This document shows, in pieces, positions 24,340 to 36,138 of a stretch of 64,000 bases of DNA. The notes beneath the pieces were generated by a model. That model saw nothing but the letters and a program-made list of their open reading frames with translations, did no database searches and was not told the origin of the DNA. The position numbers were made by a program, and so were the translations under genes. Origin of the DNA: Paraescarpia echinospica (taxonomy: Eukaryota; Annelida; Polychaeta; Sabellida; Siboglinidae); contig CM034534.1 of assembly GCA_020002185.1 (NCBI GenBank), positions 30,833,851 to 30,897,850 on the forward strand, read 5' to 3'. Within the stretch, counting starts at the first letter, position 1. Each line of letters opens with the position of its first letter.

Positions 24340-25240
24340 CTAATTAGTACTCCTGTCTTAACTTATTTTATTAATATTATTATATTCGTGGTATATAGTT
24401 CCTTAATAACCTTTTCCTACTTTAAGTGTAAGCAAAAAAAGAACTACAGTCGTTCCTGCTTATACGCATATGCCATTTGCTCAGTTAATTTATGCAATTA
24501 AACAGGTTATGTAATAAAACTAAATTTTCAAGAATACAAAAAAAGTTCATGAATGGTATCTAGTAAGCGATAAGTGTTTTCACAAAACACTCGATTTGCA
24601 CACAAATTAAGAGATGGTTTTTATTTATATATTACAACATAAGAACATGTTGCATAATAAAACAGGGCGTACATACCATACATTTTTAATTCTTAACATA
24701 GCGTAGAATGGTGCCCATTCGGTGATGCCACCCTGCACAAAGAGTTGGCACACCAGTGCGCAAGCAATTAGTTCGGACTGCAGGGTGATCGGAGATGTCA
24801 AATCACACTTTTAATTTTTAACGTAGAAGAAGTCATAAATCAACTTTGCCGTCCATTTGATGACAGAGAAAACAATTGTTTTTCGATCACGTAAAATGGT
24901 GCCTAGTCAGTGATGTTGCATTGAAAATGTGCGCATAAGACCCGATGCACTGTGCCGAACAAAGCACCACTGAATGACACAAACAAACCTCCCGAATTGC
25001 GCAATCAATCTTTTCTTTGATAATTGTAGACGAGAAGCCAATAAAAACATTACAGTCACAGTTACACACGTGCCATCCACCAAGCTTTGCTGCCTTTGCC
25101 AACAATGTTGATAACAGTTATATAATAAAAATTATGTTAATTAGATTACTAGTGTGGCAAGACGACTCATAGATCAAACATACAGTTGTCACTTTAGAAA
25201 CATTGGCTAATGTTTTTGTAATACAGAAAATCTTCTGGAG
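24340..25240. other. MLH1 intron 6, no gene seen
   Basis: AT-rich intronic sequence. GGTGCCCATTCGGTGATG (24711) and GGTGCCTAGTCAGTGATG (24898), each preceded by GTAGAATGGTGCC or GTAAAATGGTGCC, show a ~190-bp partial tandem duplication. No exon is seen on either strand. Confidence 0.5.
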
Positions 25241-25350
25241 CCAGAATTTCAACAAAATATACAAGAAAATGCACGAATGCACCATGTGGTCAGTGTCCTT
25301 GTTTTGGTGGCTTCACATAGCGGTTGCTAGGCAACAGGTCACATGATGGA
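25240..25350 (-). repeat. Dispersed repeat copy (family also at 39.77 and 40.03 kb)
   Basis: Read on the minus strand: ATCCATCATGTGACCTGTTG CCTAGCAACC, then further on ATATTTTGTTGAAATTCTGG. The same order occurs on the plus strand at 40029-40160 (TCCATCATGTGACC, GACCTGTTGCCTGGCAA, ACTTTGTTGAAATTCCAG) and in weaker form at 39765-39870. Confidence 0.7.
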
Positions 25351-25606
25351 TTATGCTGTACCAGTCACTGACTTGGCCGCTGCAAGTCACACCACGTACT
25401 GAACCTTCTCTTGCACATTTCGTTTCTTCTGGTTATTCCTCTCACGAGAGACACCAGAAAAGAAAACAGTGTAAATATAAATTGATTGAGTTTGGTTACC
25501 AGGTTGTGCAACCTGTTTTTATACCTACTAGTTTTTATATTTAAATTAAAAATAGGCAAGATAATTTATGAAGGCCGTGTGTCTATGTGGTGTGTGGCTG
25601 TCTTAC

Positions 25607-25698
25607 CGACTGACAACCTCCATCAACTTGCGGTGTTCTTCTGCAGCGTTCTTTAAAGCCTTCCTCCGAGTCACAACGTTGTAGAACAAGTCCTCCAC
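25607..25698 (-). CDS. MLH1: MLH1 exon 6
   Basis: 92 nt, equal to human exon 6. After the acceptor TTTGTGTCAG it reads [15 protein letters not shown], then [15 protein letters not shown], and ends two bases into an Arg codon before the donor GTAAGA. Human is [27 protein letters not shown] and TRRKAL are highly conserved blocks of the MutL N-terminal domain. Confidence 0.96.
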
Positions 25699-25754
25699 CT
25701 GACACAAACACCCAGTCCCAGCTAGTCACTCTCGACAGATCAATCTGTGAGGTT

Positions 25755-25912
25755 TACGTATTATAATGGAACATGTTTCATGTTGTAACAAGTTACATTA
25801 TAATGGAAACATGTTTCATGTGGTAACAAGTTACATTATAATGGAAACATGTTTCAGGTGGTAACAAGTTACATTATAATGGAAACATGTTTCATGCGGT
25901 AACAAGTTACAG
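25755..25912. repeat. 38-bp minisatellite in MLH1 intron 5
   Basis: About four copies of ACATTATAATGGAAACATGT followed by TTCATGTGGTAACAAGTT. Spacing from MLH1 exon 6 is about 60 bp. Confidence 0.9.
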
Positions 25913-26240
25913 TAACTGTGCAATATGACACCAGCCACGTCATACCAACAATAATGAGTTGGTTCGGGACTATCTCAAAATGAGATTGGTTTCATTCAGC
26001 GAGGGGTTAGAGGATGGTTAGCAGCTGGTTCAGTATGCAGCTTACATAAATTGTATTTCAAAAAGAAACATTTATTTTTTACCGACTGTTGCCAAAGGAT
26101 CATAGAATAAACACTGAAAGTCTGGTGCCTCAGATGCAAACAGTCTAAGAAGAAAACATTACCATAGCCCAACACACATTTATATATGCTAGCCAACTTA
26201 TAGCTAGACTGAAGGTTTATCAGCTAACCAAACAACTCAC

Positions 26241-26313
26241 AGAAATTTGAGTTCCAACATTTCCAGCGCATGGTTTCACTGGCCCCTTGAGTCGACTGTC
26301 GCTGTACTCTCCC
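26241..26313 (-). CDS. MLH1: MLH1 exon 5
   Basis: 73 nt, equal to human exon 5. The acceptor is GTATCAG. The first G completes an Arg codon, followed by GEYSDSRLKGPVKPCAGNVG and TQIS, and the donor is GTGAGT. Human is [24 protein letters not shown]. The PCAGNxGTQI block is diagnostic. Confidence 0.95.
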
Positions 26314-26599
26314 CTGATACAATCACATGCACAGGGAGCAGTCATTAGTTTTATATGACAATTTAAGTAATAGATTCATACATTGGAGTCAATTAATGGA
26401 AAAATGTTGAGTAATATCAAAAGTACTAGTAATTCTATGGAGTTTTCAAGAAAAGTGAAACCACAAAAATAAGAAAAGAGAAAAACATGTGTAGAAAATG
26501 CATACATGCATGTGAACAGTTTCTGTATTAGTTATTCAAAGAATAGTTAATATAACTACAAATGTAAATAAAACTAAATAAAAGTGACGTCTTTCAATG

Positions 26600-28261
26600 A
26601 ACACTGATGGCCTGTGTTCAGTTTATGTTCACTTATGGCTGATAGGGGTTGGTTTCATTCTTGTGCCAAGTGCTCTAGCTGTTCCCCTATGTAGTGCTGG
26701 TCACATTCCAGGCAATGAATGTCCTATACCACACCACACTTTGCTGCCTTTTCCGTCCTGTCCTTCGGGTGCACCAGTAGTGACCTCAGGGTGTTGATAG
26801 GTTTGTGGTACACTGGTATGTCACAGGACTTGGAAATCCTTGCCAACTGTTCGGACAGTTTACTGCTGTAGGACAGGCCTGTGGCTTGTTGTCTTCTACT
26901 GGTTTCTGTGGTGTTGTTCTCCGTCTATCTCCTTGGGTTAGTGATGTTAAACATTCATGGTTTGTAGCCATTCGCTTTCAGTACTTTCTTTATATGCTCC
27001 ACATCTGTGGCCTTGTCTTCATCTTCTGTTACCAGGCTTTCTGTTCATTGTAGGAGTGTTCTCACTACCGATTGTTTGTGCTCTAGGTGGTGATTAGAGT
27101 CCCAGTTCAAATTCTGATCTGTGTGGGCTGCCTTTCGGTACACCTTTACCTTGGTTGATCCATCATCCTTCAGACATAATATACACGTGTCTAGGAAGGA
27201 TAGCATACTGTCCTGTTCCGGTTCTACAGTGAACTTGATGTTCTCGTCCACCGAGTTCAGACAATTTGTGAATCGCTCTACTTCGTTCTCTTGTAACATG
27301 TGAATGTGTCATCCACATATCTCAACCAGACGTCTGGAGGATGAGGTGCTTCCCTTATGGCTCTTTCTTTGAAATGTTCCATGTATAGGTCCGTTACTAT
27401 TGGGGATACCGGTGACCCTATGGCTGCTCCCTTCTTCTGTTTATAGAACACTCCGTCGTAACTGAAGTACGTGATCTGGTTCACTGATAGTTCACATCTG
27501 CCTCTCAGTGTTGTGTCCTGGTTTAATCGGTCCCTGATCACCAATACTGGCTCTGTCACTAGGATACTAGTGAACCGAGCTGGCACATCATTTTTATTCC
27601 TGGTGGAACTTCCAACCCCTCGATCTTCTTTACAAATTGTGCGCTGTTTTTCACAAATGTTCGGTTTTTCCAACCAGTGGGCTCAGAATGGTGGCTAGAA
27701 ACTTTGCCGTCTTGTATGTAATACTTTCTATACTTGATACTATAGGTCTTACTGGTACCAGACCTGGGTTCAGTTCAATTTTATCAATTCCAGTTCATGT
27801 GTATTTACCAAGGATCAATTCGAATTAAATTCAACATACTCGCAAAAACGTATCAATTCAAATTCAATTCAATTAATTTTTATTTGATTCCAATTCTATT
27901 CTGGTTCTTTTCCACTCTTCATGGTGTTAACTAGTTTGCCTTTGTACACTCTAGTAGGGACCCTTTTCAATTTCTCATAGATGGTGACATCTGCTTGTAA
28001 TTCTGTTATCTTACCATCATATTTTGTGGTATTCATTATCGCTGTTGCTCTACGCTTGTCTGCTGTTAGGAGTTTGATCGTCTTGTCCCTCCTTAACTTT
28101 TGCAATGATGTTCTTTCTTCCAGTGATACATTGGATAGGTTCTGCTTGGTCCTGTGTTTCATCACGGCTTTAGCTACATCAGTTCTCAACCCGTCAGCCT
28201 TGTGTTTCTCCTCCTCAGACGATCTGATTACAGCAATTTTGTTGCTGTAATCAGATCGTCT
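26600..28261 (-). pseudogene. Penelope-like retroelement, degraded
   Basis: Read on the minus strand. From 28189, an upstream region with RTSLQKLRRDKTIKLLTADK. Then a reverse transcriptase with FYKQKKGAAIGSPVSPIVTD, LYMEHFKERAI and the catalytic WLRYVDDTF (about 27305-27340). After a frameshift near 27300, [19 protein letters not shown] and [13 protein letters not shown]. In a further frame near 26800, CDIPVYHKPINTLRSLLVHP and KDRTEKAAKCGVV. Finally, near 26690-26725, DIHCLECDQHYIGE, the start of a GIY-YIG endonuclease domain. RT followed by GIY-YIG, with GSPVSPI and YVDD, is the signature of Penelope-like elements. At least three frameshifts make it inactive. It lies in MLH1 intron 4. Confidence 0.87.
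28217..28261. repeat. Perfect 20-bp inverted repeat at the Penelope-like element end
   Basis: The left arm 28217-28236 (AGACGATCTGATTACAGCAA) and right arm 28242-28261 are perfect complements around a 5-nt TTTTG loop. It sits at the 5' side of the Penelope-like reading frame and about 95 bp before the 56-bp satellite. It may be the junction of a head-to-head partial copy, which is a known habit of Penelope-like elements. Confidence 0.85.
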
Positions 28262-28357
28262 ATGGGGAGGATCTGTGGCGTAACCGCAAAATTTAACCCT
28301 TTCTACAACAAACTGACTTTGCCACTGTCTAACTGTCGGTTAGCAAGGTTAAACGAC

Positions 28358-31300
28358 CCACCTCTCTGTGATGGTATCCGGGTCATGTGGTTGTAGAGTG
28401 TCTGCTCCCTGACCCACCTCTCTGTGATGGTGTCCGGGTCATCTGGTTGTAGAGTGTCTGCTCCCTGACCCACCTCTCTGTGATGGTATCCGGGTCATCT
28501 GGTTGTAGATTGTCTGCTCCCTGACCCACCTTTCTGTGATGGTATCCGGGTCATCTGGTTGTAGATTGTCTGCTCCCTGACCCACCTTTCTGTGATGGTG
28601 TCCGGGTCATCTGGTTGTGGAGTGTCTGCTCCCTGACCCACCTCTCTGTGATGGTATCCGGGTCATGTGGTTGTAGATTGTCTGCTCCCTGACCCACCTT
28701 TCTGTGATGGTATCCGGGTCATGTGGTTGTGGAGTGTCTGCTCCCTGACCCACCTCTCTGTGATGGTGCCCGGGTCATCTGGTTGTGGAGTGTCTGCTCC
28801 CTGACCCACCTCTCTGTGATGGTGTCCGGGTCATCTGGTTGTGGAGTGTCTGCTCCCTGACCCACCTCTCTGTGATGGTGTCCGGGTCATCTGGTTGTAG
28901 AGTGTCTGCTCCCTGACCCACCTCTCTGTGATGGTATCCGGGTCATCTGGTTGTAGAGTGTCTGCTCCCTGACCCACCTCTCTGTGATGGTATCCGGGTC
29001 ATGTGGTTGTAGAGTGTCTGCTCCCTGACCCACCTCTCTGTGATGGTGTCCGGGTCATCTGGTTGTGGAGTGTCTGCTCCCTGACCCACCTCTCTGTGAT
29101 GGTATCCGGGTCATGTGGTTGTAGATTGTCTGCTCCCTGACCCACCTCTCTGTGATGGTGTCCGGGTCATCTGGTTGTGGAGTGTCTGCTCCCTGACCCA
29201 CCTCTCTGTGATGGTATCCGGGTCATGTGGTTGTAGAGTGTCTGCTCCCTGACCCACCTCTCTGTGATGGTGTCCGGGTCATCTGGTTGTGGAGTGTCTG
29301 CTCCCTGACCCACCTCTCTGTGATGGTATCCGGGTCATGTGGTTGTAGAGTGTCTGCTCCCTGACCCACCTCTCTGTGATGGTGTCCGGGTCATCTGGTT
29401 GTGGAGTGTCTGCTCCCTGACCCACCTCTCTGTGATGGTATCCGGGTCATCTGGTTGTGGAGTGTCTGCTCCCTGACCCACCTCTCTGTGATGGTGTCCG
29501 GGTCATCTGGTTGTAGAGTGTCTGCTCCCTGACCCACCTCTCTGTGATGGTATCCGGGTCATCTGGTTGTGGAGTGTCTGCTCCCTGACCCACCTCTCTG
29601 TGATGGTGTCCGGGTCATCTGGTTGTAGAGTGTCTGCTCCCTGACCCACCTCTCTGTGATGGTATCCGGGTCATGTGGTTGTAGAGTGTCTGCTCCCTGA
29701 CCCACCTCTCTGTGATGGTGTCCGGGTCATCTGGTTGTGGAGTGTCTGCTCCCTGACCCACCTCTCTGTGATGGTATCCGGGTCATCTGGTTGTGGAGTG
29801 TCTGCTCCCTGACCCACCTCTCTGTGATGGTGTCCGGGTCATCTGGTTGTAGAGTGTCTGCTCCCTGACCCACCTCTCTGTGATGGTATCCGGGTCATCT
29901 GGTTGTAGAGTGTCTGCTCCCTGACCCACCTCTCTGTGATGGTATCCGGGTCATCTGGTTGTAGAGTGTCTGCTCCCTGACCCACCTCTCTGTGATGGTA
30001 TCCGGGTCATCTGGTTGTGGAGTGTCTGCTCCCTGACCCACCTCTCTGTGATGGTATCCGGGTCATCTGGTTGTGGAGTGTCTGCTTCCTGACCCACCTC
30101 TCTGTGATGGTATCCGGGTCATCTGGTTGTGCAGTGTCTGCTCCCTGACCCACCTCTCTGTGATGGTATCCGGGTCATCTGGTTGTAGAGTGTCTGCTCC
30201 CTGACCCACCTCTCTGTGATGGTGTCCGGGTCATCTGGTTGTAGAGTGTCTGCTCCCTGACCCACCTCTCTGTGATGGTATCCGGTCATCTGGTTGTAGA
30301 GTGTCTGCCTCCCTGACTCCACCTCTCTGTGATGGTATCCGGTCATCTACAGGGAGGCTCCGCTTCCTGACCCACCTCTGTGATGGTATCCGTCATCTGG
30401 TTGTGTGCAGTGTTCGCTCCTGACCCACCTCTGTAGATGGTATCCAGGTCATCTGGTTGTAGAGTGCCTGCTCCCGACCCACCTCTCTGTGATGGTATCC
30501 GGGTCATCTGGTTGTGGGAGGCCTGCTTCCCTGACCCACCTCTCTGTGATGGTATCATCCGGTCATCTACAGTAGTGTTCTGCTCCCTGACCCACTCCCT
30601 GTGATGCATCTGGGTCATTTGGTTGTAGAGTGTCTGCTCCCGACCTACCCTCTCTGTGATGGTATCCGGTCATCTCTGGTTGTGGAGGAGGTTCGCTCCT
30701 CGACTCCACTTCTGTGATGGTATCTGGGTCATTTGGTTGTAGAGTGTCTGCTCCTTGACCCACCTCTCTGTGATGGTATCCGGGTCATCTGGTTGTGGAG
30801 TGTCTGCTCCCTGACCCACCTCTCTGTGATGGTGTCCGGGTCATCTGGTTGTAGAGTGTCTGCTCCCTGACCCACCTCTCTGTGATGGTATCCGGGTCAT
30901 GTGGTTGTGGAGTGTCTGCTCCCTGACCCACCTCTCTGTGATGGTATCTGGGTCATTTGGTTGTAGAGTGTCTGCTCCTTGACCCACCTCTCTGTGATGG
31001 TATCCGGGTCATCTGGTTGTGGAGTGTCTGCTCCCTGACCCACCTCTCTGTGATGGTGTCCGGGTCATCTGGTTGTAGAGTGTCTGCTCCCTGACTCACC
31101 TCTCTGTGATGGTATCCGGGTCATCTGGTTGTGGAGTGTCTGCTCCCTGACCCACCTCTCTGTGATGGTATCTGGGTCATTTGGTTGTAGAGTGTCTGCT
31201 CCTTGACCCACCTCTCTGTGATGGTATCCGGGTCATCTGGTTGTGGAGTGTCTGCTCCCTGACCCACCTCTCTGTGATGGTGCCCGGGTCATCTGGTTGT

Positions 31301-34300
31301 AGAGTGTCTGCTCCCTGACTCACCTCTCTGTGATGGTGTCCGGGTCATCTGGTTGTGGAGTGTCTGCTCCCTGACCCACCTCTCTGTGATGGTATCCGGG
31401 TCATCTGGTTGTGGAGTGTCTGCTCCCTGACCCACCTCTCTGTGATGGTGCCCGGTTCATCTGGTTGTAGAGTGTCTGCTCCCTGACTCACCTCTCTGTG
31501 ATGGTGCCCGGGTCATCTGGTTGTGGAGTGTCTGCTCCCTGACCCACCTCTCTGTGATGGTGTCCGGGTCATCTGGTTGTGGAGTGTCTGCTCCCTGACC
31601 CACCTCTCTGTGATGGTATCCGGGTCATCTGGTTGTAAAGTGTCTGCTCCTTGACCCACCTCTCTGTGATGGTATCCGGGTCATCTGATTGTGGAGTGTC
31701 TGCTCCCTGACCCACCTCTCTGTGATGGTGTCCGGGTCATCTGGTTGTAGAGTGTCTGCTCCCTGACCCACCTCTCTGTGATGGTATCCGGGTCATCTGG
31801 TTGTGGAGTGTCTGCTCCCTGACCCACCTCTCTGTGATGGTATCCGGGTCATCTGGTTGTAAAGTGTCTGCTCCCTGACCCACCTCTCTGTGATGGTATC
31901 CGGGTCATCTGGTTGTAGATTGTCTGCTCCCTGACCCACCTCTCTGTGATGGTATCCGGGTCATCTGGTTGTAGAGTGTCTGCTCCCTGACCCACCTCTC
32001 TGTGATGGTATCCGGGTCATCTGGTTGTGGAGTGTCTGCTCCCTGACCCACCTCTCTGTGATGGTATCCGGGTCATCTGGTTGTGGAGTGTCTGCTTCCT
32101 GACCCACCTCTCTGTGATGGTATCCGGGTCATCTGGTTGTGCAGTGTCTGCTCCCTGACCCACCTCTCTGTGATGGTATCTGGGTCATTTGGTTGTAGAG
32201 TGTCTGCTCCCTGACCCACCTCTCTGTGATGGTATCCGGGTCATCTGGTTGTGGAGTGTCTGCTCCCTGACCCACCTCTCTGTGATGGTGTCCGGGTCAT
32301 CTGGTTGTAGAGTGTCTGCTCCCTGACCCACCTCTCTGTGATGGTATCCGGGTCATCTGGTTGTAGAGTGTCTGCTCCCTGACCCACCTCTCTGTGATGG
32401 TATCCGGGTCATGTGGTTGTAGAGTGTCTGCTCCCTGACCCACCTCTCTGTGATGGTGTCCGGGTCATCTGGTTGTAGAGTGTCTGCTCCCTGACCCACC
32501 TCTCTGTGATGGTGCCCGGGTCATCTGGTTGTGGAGTGTCTGCTCCCTGACCCACCTCTCTGTGATGGTGTCCGGGTCATCTGGTTGTGGAGTGTCTGCT
32601 CCCTGACCCACCTCTCTGTGATGGTATCCGGGTCATCTGGTTGTAAAGTGTCTGCTCCTTGACCCACCTCTCTGTGATGGTATCCGGGTCATCTGATTGT
32701 GGAGTGTCTGCTCCCTGACCCACCTCTCTGTGATGGTGTCCGGGTCATCTGGTTGTAGAGTGTCTGCTCCCTGACCCACCTCTCTGTGATGGTATCCGGG
32801 TCATCTGGTTGTGGAGTGTCTGCTCCCTGACCCACCTCTCTGTGATGGTATCCGGGTCATCTGGTTGTAAAGTGTCTGCTCCCTGACCCACCTCTCTGTG
32901 ATGGTATCCGGGTCATCTGGTTGTAGATTGTCTGCTCCCTGACCCACCTCTCTGTGATGGTATCCGGGTCATCTGGTTGTAGAGTGTCTGCTCCCTGACC
33001 CACCTCTCTGTGATGGTATCCGGGTCATCTGGTTGTAGAGTGTCTGCTCCCTGACCCACCTCTCTGTGATGGTATCCGGGTCATCTGGTTGTGCAGTGTC
33101 TGCTCCCTGACCCACCTCTCTGTGATGGTATCCGGGTCATCTGGTTGTAGAGTGTCTGCTCCCTGACCCACCTCTCTGTGATGGTGTCCGGGTCATCTGG
33201 TTGTAGAGTGTCTGCTCCCTGACCCACCTCTCTGTGATGGTATCCGGGTCATCTGGTTGTAGAGTGTCTGCTCCCTGACCCACCTCTCTGTGATGGTATC
33301 CGGGTCATCTGGTTGTAGAGTGTCTGCTCCCTGACCCACCTCTCTGTGATGGTGTCCGGGTCATCTGGTTGTAGAGTGTCTGCTCCCTGACCCACCTCTC
33401 TGTGATGGTATCCGGGTCATCTGGTTGTAGAGTGTCTGCTCCCTGACCCACCTCTCTGTGATGGTATCCGGGTCATCTGGTTGTGGAGTGTCTGCTTCCT
33501 GACCCACCTCTCTGTGATGGTATCCGGGTCATCTGGTTGTGGAGTGTCTGCTCCCTGACCCACCTCTCTGTGATGGTATCTGGGTCATTTGGTTGTAGAG
33601 TGTCTGCTCCCTGACCCACCTCTCTGTGATGGTATCCGGGTCATCTGGTTGTGGAGTGTCTGCTCCCTGACCCACCTCTCTGTGATGGTGTCCGGGTCAT
33701 CTGGTTGTAGAGTGTCTGCTCCCTGACCCACCTCTCTGTGATGGTATCCGGGTCATCTGGTTGTGGAGTGTCTGCTCCCTGACCCACCTCTCTGTGATGG
33801 TATCTGGGTCATTTGGTTGTAGAGTGTCTGCTCCTTGACCCACCTCTCTGTGATGGTATCCGGGTCATCTGGTTGTGGAGTGTCTGCTCCCTGACCCACC
33901 TCTCTGTGATGGTGCCCGGGTCATCTGGTTGTAGAGTGTCTGCTCCCTGACTCACCTCTCTGTGATGGTGTCCGGGTCATCTGGTTGTGGAGTGTCTGCT
34001 CCCTGACCCACCTCTCTGTGATGGTATCCGGGTCATCTGGTTGTGGAGTGTCTGCTCCCTGACCCACCTCTCTGTGATGGTGCCCGGTTCATCTGGTTGT
34101 AGAGTGTCTGCTCCCTGACTCACCTCTCTGTGATGGTGCCCGGGTCATCTGGTTGTGGAGTGTCTGCTCCCTGACCCACCTCTCTGTGATGGTGTCCGGG
34201 TCATCTGGTTGTGGAGTGTCTGCTCCCTGACCCACCTCTCTGTGATGGTATCCGGGTCATCTGGTTGTAAAGTGTCTGCTCCTTGACCCACCTCTCTGTG

Positions 34301-34676
34301 ATGGTATCCGGGTCATCTGATTGTGGAGTGTCTGCTCCCTGACCCACCTCTCTGTGATGGTGTCCGGGTCATCTGGTTGTAGAGTGTCTGCTCCCTGACC
34401 CACCTCTCTGTGATGGTATCCGGGTCATCTGGTTGTGGAGTGTCTGCTCCCTGACCCACCTCTCTGTGATGGTATCCGGGTCATCTGGTTGTAAAGTGTC
34501 TGCTCCCTGACCCACCTCTCTGTGATGGTATCCGGGTCATCTGGTTGTAGATTGTCTGCTCCCTGACCCACCTCTCTGTGATGGTATCCGGGTCATCTGG
34601 TTGTAGAGTGTCTGCTCCCTGACCCACCTCTCTGTGATGGTATCCGGGTCATCTGGTTGTGGAGTGTCTGCTCCCT
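28358..34676. repeat. 56-bp satellite, about 113 copies, with higher-order structure
   Basis: The unit is GACCCACCTCTCTGTGATGG, TATCCGGGTCATCTGGTTGT, AGAGTGTCTGCTCCCT. Diagnostic variants are TATCC/TGTCC/TGCCC, CATCTGG/CATGTGG/CATTTGG, AGAG/GGAG/AGAT/AAAG and CTCCCT/CTCCTT. The array fills most of MLH1 intron 4. Blocks of variants recur at long distances: TTGTAAAG with CTCCTTGACCC occurs at 31633, 32641 and 34265, exactly 18 and 29 units apart. An island at about 30285-30730 is rich in indels. Since 56 is not a multiple of three, no frame stays open. Confidence 0.98.
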
Positions 34677-35236
34677 GATTAACTGGTTGTTTGCATAACA
34701 CTAACAATTGATCTTACTTCCGTTGTCTTTCCCGCATTTGCCAGAAAGTGGTGTCATGCGTATGCTCGATGAACGATGTCACTTCCTCCATTTCCGTTTC
34801 TGTTAGTTTTGTACGCAGGTTCTGTCTCGTCTTATAATTTATTTACTGTGAAGTGGCACTGAGATATTCTGACGTTTAACAACTTCTCTGCTTATCTCAG
34901 GATTGTTATCCCTTCACCGTCGACTGTAATCTTTGGAATTACGTTGTCATGGAGACAACATGCATTGAAATGGCAGTGGTTCTACCAGCAAGCTACTTTT
35001 CTCGTCACTTTCTACATTGAATCGCGACATGGCCAGCCACTCCCAGCAGTCCTTCTCCAGCTTGGGTCACATGACTGTGGTCATATGACACACCTGAAAC
35101 GTGATGAAGACTGCGAGATGCAGTCAAATTATTCGAGAGAAAAATGTTCCTTGTGAGGTATGCCATATTACAACAACCAAGAAACTAAAGGAAAATAAAA
35201 AACAACCAAGAAAGAAAGGAAAATAAAAGTAATTAC
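34677..35236. other. MLH1 intron 4, unique part
   Basis: No exon, repeat or open frame with support is seen. A local duplication of about 35 bp (CAACCAAGAAA, GGAAAATAAAA) at 35170-35230 lies just downstream of the exon 3-4 donor. Confidence 0.5.
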
Positions 35237-35409
35237 CTGTAAGCACATTTTGACTCTGCCGTTCGTGTTGTTATGGTGACGTGTGCAACGTGACTGATAC
35301 TTGCCAGTGCTTCACCACGGAAACCATAGGTTGCTATGGCACTGAGATCTTCAAAAGTCTGTAACTTGCTCGTGGTGAAACGCTCACAAACTATGTCCAT
35401 GTCTTCCTT
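35237..35409 (-). CDS. MLH1: MLH1 exon 3 (equals human exons 3 plus 4)
   Basis: 173 nt, exactly the sum I recall for human exons 3 (99) and 4 (74). The acceptor is ATTTTCTAG. It reads [57 protein letters not shown] and ends two bases into Arg before the donor GTAATT. It holds the ATP-lid region and the GFRGEAL motif of GHKL ATPases. No intron interrupts the point after the FEDL region where the human intron lies. Confidence 0.97.
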
Positions 35410-36047
35410 CTAGAAAATTAGGCAACTCTTGCATTCCAAATGCGTGTATATAATTAGTAAGACCACATTGTGACAAATCAGCATATTGACAAATATACTA
35501 CTAGTATGAACACAGTGTGGTTGTGATGTTTTTATTCTTTGTTATCTAACAAGTTCTCCATCTAAGTTTAAATGCTATGGTTCTTGAACAGTTCTTGAAG
35601 TTATAAAAATAATTATAAAAATATTTCAATATATGGTCAACAGTTTGAGATCAATGAAGTTGCGTGGTGCAGTTGCAGGTACTTTGTGTAGCTCGCGGGC
35701 AAAGCGCCCTTGGAAATAGGGCACCTGTACGAAATTATTATATCTCTTTGATATTATGAATGTATTAATTCAAAGTTTCACGAGTATTGCTGATAACAGT
35801 GTGTATTTTTTCACACATTCAACAGAACCAATCTGTGTGTGCGTGAGTGCGTGTGTGCGTGGGAGTGTGCGTGTGTCAATGCATTTCTGCATGTGAGGGC
35901 CACAGTCACAAACTTCACAAAGCAGCTGTATAAAAAGTATAGACAAATTTCTATTACAGCTTTCCAAAAACATTTAGGCTAATTAGCTTTCAGCGTGACA
36001 TCAAACAAGGCTATATTTCATATATATCATATTTTCAGAACACTCAC
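35410..36047. repeat. MLH1 intron with dispersed repeat and TG-rich tract
   Basis: At 35731-35800, GTACGAAATTATTATATCTC, TTTGATATTATGAATGTATT and CAAAGTTTCACGAGTATTGC match 44020-44090 on the same strand. In both places the repeat is followed, after a short gap, by a TGTGTGTGCG-rich tract (35835-35880 and 44107-44240). A dispersed element with a microsatellite tail is likely. Confidence 0.7.
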
Positions 36048-36138
36048 TCGTATGCCTGAGCCATTGTCTTGGATCTGAAGCAGCTTGAGCCCGCCCTGCT
36101 TCACGACTACCTGGACACTGGTCGACTTGGCGTCCAGA
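36048..36138 (-). CDS. MLH1: MLH1 exon 2
   Basis: 91 nt, equal to human exon 2. The acceptor is GTGTGTTGTAG. T completes a Ser codon with AG from exon 1, then [20 protein letters not shown] and [10 protein letters not shown], and the donor is GTGAGT. DNGSGI carries ATPase motif II (Asp-x-Gly-x-Gly). Confidence 0.96.

Noticed and set aside
30119..30763. Minus-strand frames with SQRGGSG repeats
   Set aside because: They exist only because indels in the damaged satellite island realign the frame; the 56-bp period itself closes all frames.
28358..34676. CRISPR-like regular repeats
   Set aside because: The periodic sequence has no unique spacers; whole units are tandemly identical, and the genome is eukaryotic. 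The same holds for the 59-, 35-, 40- and 30-bp arrays.
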